64,000 nt of DNA from Fusobacterium mortiferum ATCC 9817 (lineage in GTDB: Bacteria; Fusobacteriota; Fusobacteriia; Fusobacteriales; Fusobacteriaceae). The stretch lies in NCBI RefSeq assembly GCF_000158195.2, contig NZ_GL987994.1:492343-556342 (forward strand). Direction: 5' to 3'. The translations under genes were made by a program, and so were the position numbers. This document shows positions 27,302 to 35,755 of this stretch, one piece after another (position 1 is the first letter of the stretch; each line of letters begins with the position of its first letter). The notes under the pieces were generated by a model. That model had not been told where the DNA came from, did not search any database, and worked only from the letters and a program-made list of their open reading frames with translations.

Positions 27302-27737
27302 ATGAGGAAAATAGGGATTACTTTATTATTTATGTTAAACTCTCTAATAGCTCTTTCAGAAATTGGAATAAAAATTTTTGAACCAATTAGATTTAAAGAG
27401 GTAATAACAAATACTATAAGTAGTGAAGAAGTTATAGGAGAAGGAGTATTAGAGATAGCTACAGATAATTTAAAAGAGGATAAAGGGAAAAATTAAAATT
27501 TTATTTTCCTAAAAAGGATTGATAACTAATAGAAAAAAGTGGTTAAAAATAAAAGAGTATAGATTAGAAACAAAAAATAATGATTTTATAGTAACAAAAG
27601 AAGTTGAGTATGTGAGGATATATGCAGTTTTAAATAAAAGAGATATTGATAATGGAGAAGAAGCAGAAATAATAGAGGGAGAGTATATAGGGTATGTTCC
27701 TATTATTGTTTCACAGTATGGAAGGCTTATAAATTAA
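27302..27737 (+). pseudogene. Small exported pilus-locus protein, split by two single-base frameshifts
   Basis: An ATG at 27302 gives a signal peptide (RKIGITLLFMLNSLIALS) and 64 residues to a stop at 27494. A second frame from about 27519 reads LITNRKKWLKIKEYRLETK to 27737. Adding one A in the A5 run near 27488 and one A in the A5 run near 27513 links them smoothly through KLKFYFPKKGLITN, giving about 145 residues with a beta-rich C-terminus. So this is probably one gene carrying two short-homopolymer deletions, either true decay or sequencing error. Its place in the operon suggests a minor subunit. Confidence 0.6.
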
Positions 27738-27746
27738 AGGGGAAAA

Positions 27747-28217
27747 ATGAAGAAGTTAATTTTAATATTTTATGTAATTATTAGTTTTAAAACTTTAAGT
27801 GTAGAAAATTTAAGATTTGAAGTAGAAAAGATAGATGAAAATTTAGTTTTGGTTAATATTGTTGGTGTGGAGAAAAAAGAGATAAAAAATGATTTTGAAG
27901 AGTACCCTTATCATAAAGTAAGAAAAGGAGAATACTTAAATAAAATAGCTAAAGATTATCAAAAAAGACCAGCAAAATTAGTACAGATAAATGAGTTAAA
28001 AAATCCTAATTTAATTTATCCAAAACAAAAAATCTATTTAGAAAAAAAGAAGAGTATAGATATTGAAAAAATTCCAAAATATCATATAGTTCAAAGAGGA
28101 GAAAATATTATTTCAATAGCTTTAGAATATGAACTAGATTGGAAACAAATATTGAGATTAAATAGTTTAGAAAGTGTAACCGATATATATCCTGGTCAAA
28201 AGATAGTATTAAAGTAA
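27747..28217 (+). CDS. Exported protein with two LysM domains
   Basis: A 156-residue protein with a signal peptide (MKKLILIFYVIISFKTLS), a short linker and two LysM modules, at about 60-102 (YHKVRKGEYLNKIAKDYQ to PKQKIYLEK) and about 112-156 (YHIVQRGENIISIALEYE to PGQKIVLK). LysM binds peptidoglycan GlcNAc. It is placed between a subunit and the putative tip adhesin in the pilus operon, so it may tether the assembly apparatus to the cell wall or act in local wall processing. No catalytic domain is present. Confidence 0.82.
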   Translation: MKKLILIFYVIISFKTLSVENLRFEVEKIDENLVLVNIVGVEKKEIKNDFEEYPYHKVRKGEYLNKIAKDYQKRPAKLVQINELKNPNLIYPKQKIYLEKKKSIDIEKIPKYHIVQRGENIISIALEYELDWKQILRLNSLESVTDIYPGQKIVLK

Positions 28218-28232
28218 GTTTTGGAGAGAATA

Positions 28233-31200
28233 ATGATTAAATATTTAAAAAGAAGAATAAAGCTTTTATTATATTTTATGATTTTTTTTATAAATATATT
28301 GGCGGTAGAAAGAGAGATACCACATAGTATTATTACTGAAAATCCTAAAAAAGATGTTACTACCATAGAGACTCTAAAAAAATATAAAGATAAAGCTGAA
28401 CTTAATATAACAGTAACAAAATTAAAAACAGAAGAGATTCCAGTTGAAGTAGATAAAAACAGAAAGAAACTACTTTTAACTTTAAAGGGAATAGAGGGAA
28501 AGAATGTTTATCCAGTTGAAAATATAGAGGATATTCCCAATCCTAATACTAGCTTAGGCAGAAGAAATATAAATAGAATGAGAGTTAATAATAATCTAAG
28601 AACTACAAGATATGATATAACAACTGGAGAAAAGAGAACAAAATTAGAGATAGACTATAAAGAGTTACCTAAAAATACATATTTGGCAGTTACAGATAAA
28701 AATTTTAATTTAGAGAAAATATATAGAGCGAATTATAGAGATTACTCCGCACCTAGAGGGAATAGTGTTTCAGTTAAGCTGTGGTTGTTTGGAGAAGAGA
28801 TGGGAAGCTTAACAAATTTAATTATAAATCCAAATAACAACAGTAGTGGAAATATTGAAATAAGAAAAAATGGAGAGTTTATTTTTCCTGAATCTGCTAC
28901 TGAACAAAATGGACTTAATACAGTTTTTGATATACAGGGAAGTCCATTAGTTTATGACTATGAAGATAGTGATTATATAGAACTCCAAAATATTGGCGGA
29001 GCAGGAAGTACTTCAATTTCAAATATTCAAAACAGTAAAGGAAGTTTTTATAGATATAGAAATGAATATGCTGAATGTAGTATACCAGGATATAATCTAA
29101 AAACTAGAATCTGGAGTGATAGTTCAAAGTTGGAATTTACATTGAGAAAGAATGGAACAACTGATGGATATGTAAAATTTAAGATAGTACATAAAGCTTC
29201 TGATGGAACTATACGTCAAGAAATAACAGTAGAGATGTTTATAAATAACAAAAAATTTGATAGTTATTTTTCTGTTTTAACAGCATATAGTAGAGTATAT
29301 AATTTTAGAGAGATAAGTCCAAGTTATGATTATAGTGTGGGAGATTATTATTACCATATTCCTATAAATGAAGGAGTTGTAGTTTCAAATTTAATATGTG
29401 ATAGATTGGATTATAATATCAAAACTCCTACATCTTCTAATTCAATAACAGTAGTTAAGACTTGGGGAGAGAGGGCAGGACAATATTTATTACAAGATTA
29501 TTGGAATGAGATTGAATCATATTTTCAGGGATTTAATGAGGAAACTTATTATAAGAAGATAAATGCTAAAGTAAGTAGTAGTTATGTAAAAGTATATGAG
29601 AGTTGGATAAATCCAAAATCTGGTAGTGGAACAACACAATATTTTGAATTCCAAGGAAGTTATTTAACTTATGCTAATAACAAGAGAAAAATAGAATTAA
29701 AAACTACAGGTTGTTTAACAGATGGACGATTTAGTAGTTTTGGTGTAGATATGAGTGGTGAAATAGTTGGACTTCCAATAAAAAATAGAGACCTAAGCAT
29801 AAATTTAAAAAATGGTGTTAATAAAGTAATTGATTTTAAAAATGGAGAGAGTTTTTATGTGACAAAAAAAGAAAGTAACTCTAGATTTTATTGGATTTTT
29901 AATGGAAATTATACCAATGATTTATATGAAGATGGAGTTAGATTTGGTGAAGTATATTCAGCAAATAGAGATGGGTTTGATTATTATACTTTACAATTTA
30001 AAGATATTGAATTAAAAAAATATAAAAGAACATATAACATAGTTGGGAAAGATGGGGTTTATTATAGTGGGAATGAAATCGTAGTACCTGAATTTAATCC
30101 TGTGATACTTATAGATAATTCTCATTCTTCTCTAGAAAAGGAAATTGTAAGATATGTTGATATTAGTGATAAATTTGAAATAAATTCTAGTTTAACTATC
30201 AATTTAGGGGAAATATATTTTAATGCTTATGATGATATAGTTGTATTAAGAGATAATGCTTCAAAGCCCCCATATATAGTATTACCATGGGATGTCTATC
30301 TACAAGATAAAGAAAATGGAACAGAAATTCAGGTTGAGTTAACTTTTAGCAGAGATAATGATAGTAGTAAAAAAATGGTAATGAAAAACTATAACACTTC
30401 TTCAGCTTTTGGTGGAGGAAATGGCGGAACTGTTTATTTAAAAATAGATTTTTCAGAATATCAAAAATTAGTAGCTAATGGTGGAAATAGAACCTATACT
30501 CTTATGGGAGAAAAAATAAAAGTAGGAATAGATATAGATAAAGCTCCTTTAAATGGGACTCCAGCGAGAGAAATTGAAAAAGAGATTGTTTCTAGTATAA
30601 CTATACGTACAAATAAGGTAGAGCCTTCAATCTCAAAAATTATCTTTAAGAAAAATACACCATTATTAAAAAGTGAATTTTTTAGTATTTTAAATCAAAA
30701 TATAACTTATTTAAATCCCAATAAAGATGGATATAATTATAATCAAACTATTGATTTATCTGGAGAAATTGCACAATATAATTATACTACAAGAAAACAT
30801 AACTATGAAATTTTAGATAATGATGGAAGGATAATAAAAGGATTTATTACTTCTAATGGAAGTGGAGGATATTGGGAAAATTTAGATATAGGTGATGGAA
30901 ATAAAGTAACTATTTCTCAAGGAAAAGATACAAAAACTTATATGGCTTTAAATAAATGGAATTATAGGGCAAGTTCTGGAGAAATATCAATAAAACACTA
31001 TATAGAAAGTTATCCAGAAACAAACCAATATTTTAAATTTAATTTTGAATTGCCAGATTTTGATCCATATACTTATTATGACGAAAATACAGATACAATA
31101 GGGAAACTAGCAAGTGTAAGTATTAATTTATCCAATGGAAATTCTGTCAATGGAAAAAAACAGGTAAAATTAGGCAAAGTAAGAACTAAAAACTATGATA

Positions 31201-32327
31201 TTGAGATAACTAAAGATGAAAATGATTCACAAGGATTAAGAATAGAAAATCAATCTTTAGAGGTAGATATTTTAGAGGAGGGAACACTTACTCCAACAAG
31301 TTATAAAGCAAAAATTATTATGAAAACTAGTAGTGGAGAGATATCAAGTATTGTAGGAAAAGCTCAAGAAGCTGATATATATGTAGAGGTTCCTGATAAT
31401 TTACCAAGTAATAAGAATTATATTATTCAATCTTCTCATAAAGAAGGAAATATATTTGATGATAATAATTATCTGCTTAGAATTGGAAGAACAGGATTTT
31501 TCAAAGAGTTGATAAAAGAGATAAAAATAGGAAGTCAACGAATAGAAGGACAAGCAACTATCAATGTAACCTCTGATTATACATTGGGTGAGAAGATAAT
31601 TTTTAAAACTGCAAGTAATCCTTTTAATGAAGGATTGAGTTTAGAAAATAGTGTAACTGGTATTAGTTTAGAAGAGATTACTGGGCATGGAATGTTAAAA
31701 ATTCAATCTGGAGATAAAGCACAAGTTCAAATTGCTTCATCTAGAACTAATAGAGAAACAGCTTTTTATTCTAATGATAATAGTTTTGTAGAGGTTGCTT
31801 TTCCAAATGGAAATAAGATGAAAATAGGATTTGATAAGAATGAGAATAATAAATTAAAACTTTCATTTACTAAAATTATGTTGGGAAATTCAAAAGAATC
31901 TAGATTTAGATTAGTTATTAAAGGAGCAGATGATACAATAAAAGCTGTGTATAAATTTAAAGTAAAATTTCCAGAGAGTTTTCTTAGGATAGATAAAATT
32001 GAAAATATGGATTTTGGACAAGGAATAGTGGGGTTAAATGGTTATAAGGCAAAGGGAACAGTATTTATAAGTACAGCAAAGTCAATTTCAAGTACCAATT
32101 TGAACATAGTGCTTGATACTAAAGAAGTTTCTTTAATAAAGGAGAATAGTGCTAGCTTACCTGAGTTAAAGGCAAAAATAGAAGAGGAAAAATTAGAGGA
32201 AATAACTGAGAGCACACTAGAAAATAATTATAAATATATACTAGGTGGGGAATTAGATATCCCTAAAGATACAAATCTAGGTATATACAAAGGTACAGTA
32301 CAAGTAACAGTATCTATAAGGGAGTAA
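28233..32327 (+). CDS. Giant putative pilus-tip adhesin
   Basis: About 1,364 residues from ATG 28233, which has a GGAGAG site just upstream; an in-frame TTG at 28221 starts before that site. The signal segment (LLLYFMIFFINILA) precedes about 1,200 residues rich in Asn, Tyr, Ser and Gly with many predicted beta strands and no obvious short tandem repeat. The last 110 residues look like a pilin domain: KIENMDFGQGIVGLNGYKAK, then GTVFIST, ending IYKGTVQVTVSIRE. This is the architecture of a two-part tip adhesin: a large N-terminal binding region joined to a C-terminal subunit domain recognised by the chaperone. It is the largest gene of the locus. The receptor cannot be inferred. Confidence 0.65.
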   Translation: MIKYLKRRIKLLLYFMIFFINILAVEREIPHSIITENPKKDVTTIETLKKYKDKAELNITVTKLKTEEIPVEVDKNRKKLLLTLKGIEGKNVYPVENIEDIPNPNTSLGRRNINRMRVNNNLRTTRYDITTGEKRTKLEIDYKELPKNTYLAVTDKNFNLEKIYRANYRDYSAPRGNSVSVKLWLFGEEMGSLTNLIINPNNNSSGNIEIRKNGEFIFPESATEQNGLNTVFDIQGSPLVYDYEDSDYIELQNIGGAGSTSISNIQNSKGSFYRYRNEYAECSIPGYNLKTRIWSDSSKLEFTLRKNGTTDGYVKFKIVHKASDGTIRQEITVEMFINNKKFDSYFSVLTAYSRVYNFREISPSYDYSVGDYYYHIPINEGVVVSNLICDRLDYNIKTPTSSNSITVVKTWGERAGQYLLQDYWNEIESYFQGFNEETYYKKINAKVSSSYVKVYESWINPKSGSGTTQYFEFQGSYLTYANNKRKIELKTTGCLTDGRFSSFGVDMSGEIVGLPIKNRDLSINLKNGVNKVIDFKNGESFYVTKKESNSRFYWIFNGNYTNDLYEDGVRFGEVYSANRDGFDYYTLQFKDIELKKYKRTYNIVGKDGVYYSGNEIVVPEFNPVILIDNSHSSLEKEIVRYVDISDKFEINSSLTINLGEIYFNAYDDIVVLRDNASKPPYIVLPWDVYLQDKENGTEIQVELTFSRDNDSSKKMVMKNYNTSSAFGGGNGGTVYLKIDFSEYQKLVANGGNRTYTLMGEKIKVGIDIDKAPLNGTPAREIEKEIVSSITIRTNKVEPSISKIIFKKNTPLLKSEFFSILNQNITYLNPNKDGYNYNQTIDLSGEIAQYNYTTRKHNYEILDNDGRIIKGFITSNGSGGYWENLDIGDGNKVTISQGKDTKTYMALNKWNYRASSGEISIKHYIESYPETNQYFKFNFELPDFDPYTYYDENTDTIGKLASVSINLSNGNSVNGKKQVKLGKVRTKNYDIEITKDENDSQGLRIENQSLEVDILEEGTLTPTSYKAKIIMKTSSGEISSIVGKAQEADIYVEVPDNLPSNKNYIIQSSHKEGNIFDDNNYLLRIGRTGFFKELIKEIKIGSQRIEGQATINVTSDYTLGEKIIFKTASNPFNEGLSLENSVTGISLEEITGHGMLKIQSGDKAQVQIASSRTNRETAFYSNDNSFVEVAFPNGNKMKIGFDKNENNKLKLSFTKIMLGNSKESRFRLVIKGADDTIKAVYKFKVKFPESFLRIDKIENMDFGQGIVGLNGYKAKGTVFISTAKSISSTNLNIVLDTKEVSLIKENSASLPELKAKIEEEKLEEITESTLENNYKYILGGELDIPKDTNLGIYKGTVQVTVSIRE

Positions 32328-32329
32328 AA

Positions 32330-33556
32330 ATGAAAAAAAAATATATTATTTTTATTATAATAATAGCGATATTTTATTTAAAGACTTATCATGCAAAGCA
32401 ATTTATAGAGTGTGATTATGATAGTCAATATAATATCGTAGCATTATCAAATGATTTTTTTAAAATTGAATATAATGGGAAGTTTGGAGTAATGTCAAAT
32501 AGAGGAAAAATTCTAATAGCTCCTCTTTTTGACAATCTTATCCTCGAAAATAATTCTGATAATGTAATTGTTGAAAAAAATAGAAAATTTGGTCTAATTA
32601 ATAGTAGAAATGAAATAATATTAGAATTTGAATATGATGTTTTAACTAAATTAAATAACAATTATTATAAAGGGATAAAAGATAAAGAAATATTTTTAAT
32701 TAATATAGGTAATAAAAAAATAGCATCGTATGGAAAAAATAAAGATATAAAATTTTACAATAATAAATTTTTTATTATTGAAAATGAAAAGATAGATGTT
32801 TATAATGAGGAATTAAATTTATTAACAACATATGAAGGAAAGAATATTTTTAAAATAAATGATAAAGTTCTCTTATTACAGAAGGATAAAGAGTGTTTTT
32901 TAATCTATGATAAACTTATTTTATACCATGAAGATATAGAACAAATTTTTGAGGAATATATGGTAGTAAATTATGGAAATACTAAACAATTAAAAAAAAT
33001 AGGGGAAAGTAATCCTTTATTACAAGGATATTCATCAATTTTTATAAATACTATTAATAGTATTATTGTAGAAAAAAATAATAATTTTGGTGTTATTAAT
33101 TTAGATGGAGAAATAGTTATTCCTTTGAATTATACAAGAATTACACCTTTTTATCAAGGATATTATGGTGTAGAGGAAAAAAGTTCTTTTTATAAAAAGG
33201 ATAATAATGGGAACTTAATTTTAGAAGATGGATATAAATGTGGATTAATAGATAAAAAAGGTAAAGAAGTTATTGAAGCAAATTATGAAGCAATAATAAA
33301 TTTTAATAAGTATTTTGCTATTTTATTGGATAAGAATAGTATTAAGGTAATAGAATTAGAAGATAAAAAAGAGATATTATCAACTAATATTGGAGAGATT
33401 GATATTTTTGATAATGATAAAATAATTTTTAAAGAAAATGATAAAATTCTTTTATATGATAAAAAAGGAGAAATTATATTAACTATTAAAAATGAAAAAA
33501 TTAAATTTATACAAAATAACTATATTGTTACAAATAAAAAGATATATTTATTATAA
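32330..33556 (+). CDS. WG-repeat protein, exported or membrane-anchored
   Basis: A 408-residue protein with one N-terminal hydrophobic segment (about 4-20) and several WG (KWG) repeats: NGKFGVMSNRGKILIAPLFD (about 50-69), RKFGLINSRNEIILEFEYD, NNFGVINLDGEIVIPLNYT (about 245) and YKCGLIDKKGKEVIEANYE (about 305). WG repeats form beta-propeller-like surfaces and are common in Leptospira and Fusobacteria. It begins three bases after the adhesin and so is likely cotranscribed with it. Function unknown; a periplasmic or surface accessory role is an inference. This stretch is markedly more AT-rich than the pur genes. Confidence 0.78.
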   Translation: MKKKYIIFIIIIAIFYLKTYHAKQFIECDYDSQYNIVALSNDFFKIEYNGKFGVMSNRGKILIAPLFDNLILENNSDNVIVEKNRKFGLINSRNEIILEFEYDVLTKLNNNYYKGIKDKEIFLINIGNKKIASYGKNKDIKFYNNKFFIIENEKIDVYNEELNLLTTYEGKNIFKINDKVLLLQKDKECFLIYDKLILYHEDIEQIFEEYMVVNYGNTKQLKKIGESNPLLQGYSSIFINTINSIIVEKNNNFGVINLDGEIVIPLNYTRITPFYQGYYGVEEKSSFYKKDNNGNLILEDGYKCGLIDKKGKEVIEANYEAIINFNKYFAILLDKNSIKVIELEDKKEILSTNIGEIDIFDNDKIIFKENDKILLYDKKGEIILTIKNEKIKFIQNNYIVTNKKIYLL

Positions 33557-33578
33557 CTATTAAAAAGGAGATAGGAAA

Positions 33579-34382
33579 ATGGAGAGAAAAAATATAGATA
33601 ATAAAATAATATTATATAATAAAGGTGGAATAAAAGTATTTAAAGTAACTCTAATTTTCTTTCAAGAAATAAAAAAATATTTTACAAAAGATGATATAGT
33701 ATTTTATATAAATATAAATGGAATAGTTTCAATAAATAATATTATTTTGTTTAATGAAGAAGGAATTTTTCTAAAAAATAGTTTAGAACTAGAAAAGATA
33801 AAAAATATAACTGAAAATTATTTTGGAACAATATATCTTATAAAGAAAAATTTTTTTAAAGAACTAGGAATAGATATATTTCAACAAGATAGTAAAAAAT
33901 TTAGAGTACAAACAAAAGAAATTTTTGGATTTTTTAAGTGGAGAAAATTTGAAGAAAAGTTATGTGATATTCAAGTATTTTTTTCAATATTTAGTATTTT
34001 AAAATTAATAATAGATAAAGAAATAGAAATAGAGGAACTTCCATATCTAAAATATAAAAATAGAATAATTGACATGATAGATAATAATATTGATAAAAAA
34101 ATAAAAGATATAGTAGAAAGAATATGCAGCGATTTGAAAATATCAATTCCCACTTATTATAAAATATTTAAAATAATTTTTAATGAAACTCCTAAAAAAT
34201 ATATTATAGAGAAAAAATTGAGTAAAAGTTGTTATGAGTTGAGTAGAAATGACAAAAGTATAGATGAAATAGCAAAAAATATAGGATTTTCTAAAGTATT
34301 GTATTTAAAAAAATTTTTAGATTATTATGGATATAAGGTAGATGAATTTAGAAAGATAGAGGAAAGTATATGCAGGAAATAA
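33579..34382 (+). CDS. AraC-type regulator A of the pilus locus
   Basis: A 267-residue cytoplasmic protein. The N-terminal 150 residues are a cupin-like sensing region without a recognised ligand. The C-terminal 100 residues fit two AraC helix-turn-helix motifs: IVERICSDLKISIPTYYKIF, then a KKYIIEKKLSKSCYELS segment and DEIAKNIGFSKVLYLKKFL near 224-242. Regulators of this type (Rns/CfaD, ToxT, PerA families) control pili in enteric pathogens. It follows the WG gene by 22 bases and overlaps its paralogue at 34370. Whether it activates the pilus operon is inference. Confidence 0.75.
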   Translation: MERKNIDNKIILYNKGGIKVFKVTLIFFQEIKKYFTKDDIVFYININGIVSINNIILFNEEGIFLKNSLELEKIKNITENYFGTIYLIKKNFFKELGIDIFQQDSKKFRVQTKEIFGFFKWRKFEEKLCDIQVFFSIFSILKLIIDKEIEIEELPYLKYKNRIIDMIDNNIDKKIKDIVERICSDLKISIPTYYKIFKIIFNETPKKYIIEKKLSKSCYELSRNDKSIDEIAKNIGFSKVLYLKKFLDYYGYKVDEFRKIEESICRK

Positions 34383-35209
34383 CTAAAATTATATATTCAA
34401 ATAATTTTTTTAATGTAATTAAAGTAGAGAATAATCTTCAATTAGATAATATTTTAGATGAACGAGAAGCTGTAATAATGATATTGTTAGAAGGAAAAAT
34501 TTATTTTTATAATGAGAGAATATTGAAAGAAAAACAATATATAATAAGCAAGGTAGAAAATGTTTTAAAAGGGATAAAAATATTATCTAATAACTATAAA
34601 ATGATTATAATCACATTAAAAGAGAGTTTTTTAAAAGAAATGGGAATTTTTAAAATAGAAAAAACTATACATACTAACCTTGATAATTACTGTGCTGAAT
34701 TAATTCGTAATTTGAAAGAAGAGTACTTATTGGAAAATCCTTGTTATCCAATAGAAGTTATAGTTAAATTTTTTAAAATTCATAATTTTTTGAGTGAAGA
34801 AACTCTCAAATATTTTAATATTTTAGAAAAAAATAAATATCAAAAAGTTTTTAAAATTATAGAAACTAATATAAAATTATTACCTGAAGATATAGAGAAA
34901 AAAATTTTTGAAAGTTTAAAAATAGAAAAGAAGAAACTAGAGGAGCTGATTTATATTTCTCAAAAATTGACTTTAGAGAAATATATTTTTAAACTGAAGT
35001 TGGAAAAAATAATAGAAATTTATTTAAGTAAAAATATAGCTTTAAAAGATATAATTAGAGAATATAATTTAAAAGATACTAAAAGAATAAATATTTATTT
35101 AAAAAAAATATATAGAACAAATATTAAAGAGTTGAAGAAAGAAAATAACCTTAGAAATATTAATACTAGTGAAGGAGATAAAAAATTAAAAATAAAATCT
35201 AAGGAATAA
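34370..35209 (+). CDS. AraC-like regulator B, paralogue of A
   Basis: A 279-residue protein that aligns by pattern with regulator A, sharing a central segment (SFLKEMGIF versus NFFKELGID) and a C-terminal helical region with LTLEKYIFKLKLEKIIEIY and IIREYNLKDTKRINIYLKKIY, an eroded AraC HTH. The N-terminal sensing domain has diverged. It overlaps regulator A by 13 bases and has a GAGGAAAG site upstream of the ATG. Tandem duplicates like this could form heterodimers or one could be an anti-regulator. Confidence in the HTH family is moderate. Confidence 0.6.
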   Translation: MQEITKIIYSNNFFNVIKVENNLQLDNILDEREAVIMILLEGKIYFYNERILKEKQYIISKVENVLKGIKILSNNYKMIIITLKESFLKEMGIFKIEKTIHTNLDNYCAELIRNLKEEYLLENPCYPIEVIVKFFKIHNFLSEETLKYFNILEKNKYQKVFKIIETNIKLLPEDIEKKIFESLKIEKKKLEELIYISQKLTLEKYIFKLKLEKIIEIYLSKNIALKDIIREYNLKDTKRINIYLKKIYRTNIKELKKENNLRNINTSEGDKKLKIKSKE

Positions 35210-35212
35210 CAT

Positions 35213-35382
35213 ATGAAGAAAATTTTAAAAAAATATTGTGGTAAGAAATTAGATGGAAGATATTTAATTTATTCATATGATAAATTAATAGAAAGAGGTA
35301 AATATGAAGAAGGAAAAAGAGAGAGAGATTATGGGTAAAATATTATAAGAATGGAAAAATAAAAAATATAGAAATTTATTAA
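35213..35382 (+). pseudogene. Small YwqK/MORN-like antitoxin-type protein, frameshifted
   Basis: An ATG at 35213 (AAGGA site 7 bases upstream) gives KKLDGRYLIYSYDKLIERG then GKYEEGKRERDYG and stops at 35337. In the shifted frame the sequence continues LWVKYYKNGKIKNIEIY to a stop at 35382, the normal YwqK/MORN-like ending. Removing one GA unit from the (GA)5 tract at about 35321-35330 restores a 56-residue product. So the gene is broken, or switched, by a dinucleotide-repeat slip. A terminator follows. Confidence 0.55.
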
Positions 35383-35427
35383 TTAAAATTTTATTTTTTT
35401 ATAATAAAAATAATATGTGGGAATGAA

Positions 35428-35466
35428 GCTGAATAAAGTATTGGTTGAATACTATTCAGCTTTTTT
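35428..35466 (+). terminator. Terminator closing the pilus locus
   Basis: GCTGAAT (35428-35434) pairs with ATTCAGC (35454-35460); inner AGTATT/AATACT extends the stem, and six T residues follow. It separates the pilus locus from the PHP gene unit. Confidence 0.85.
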
Positions 35467-35534
35467 ATATATTAAAAAATATAGGAAAATTATTCTATAA
35501 TTTTTTAGATAAAAGAGATAAAATTTAAAAAATA

Positions 35535-35569
35535 TGGTATAATATTCAATAGTGTTAAGGAAGCTTAAC
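35535..35569 (+). promoter_or_regulatory. Extended -10 promoter and leader hairpin before the 45-codon ORF
   Basis: TGGTATAAT (35535-35543) is an extended -10 with a weak -35. Just downstream GTTAAG/CTTAAC (35554-35569) forms a small stem at the expected 5' end of the message, about 34 bases before the small ORF. Confidence 0.6.
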
Positions 35570-35602
35570 TGTTATATAATAAAAATTTGGGAGGTATTTA
35601 TT

Positions 35603-35740
35603 ATGAGAATGTTTCGGCAGCGTGTAGAAAAAATTATGGATAAGAGAGAAAAGTTATTAAATAAGTTAAGCATATATATTATTAAAAATTATAATACTAC
35701 AAATATTAAGAATTTAAGTATAGAAGCGAAAACTTATTAG
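35603..35740 (+). CDS. 45-residue basic small protein or leader peptide
   Basis: An ATG preceded by GGGAGG begins a 45-codon frame: MRMFRQRVEKIMDKREKLL, then a hydrophobic/basic helix and an Asn-rich tail. It uses the codons CGG and CGT, rare in this AT-rich genome, within its first seven codons, and has four Arg near the start. It lies 15 bases before the PHP gene start. It may be a real small protein or a translated leader; no homologue is recognised. A longer in-frame start at 35552 lies close to the transcription start and lacks a ribosome site. Confidence 0.5.
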   Translation: MRMFRQRVEKIMDKREKLLNKLSIYIIKNYNTTNIKNLSIEAKTY

Positions 35741-35755
35741 TTATCGGGAGGAGAA

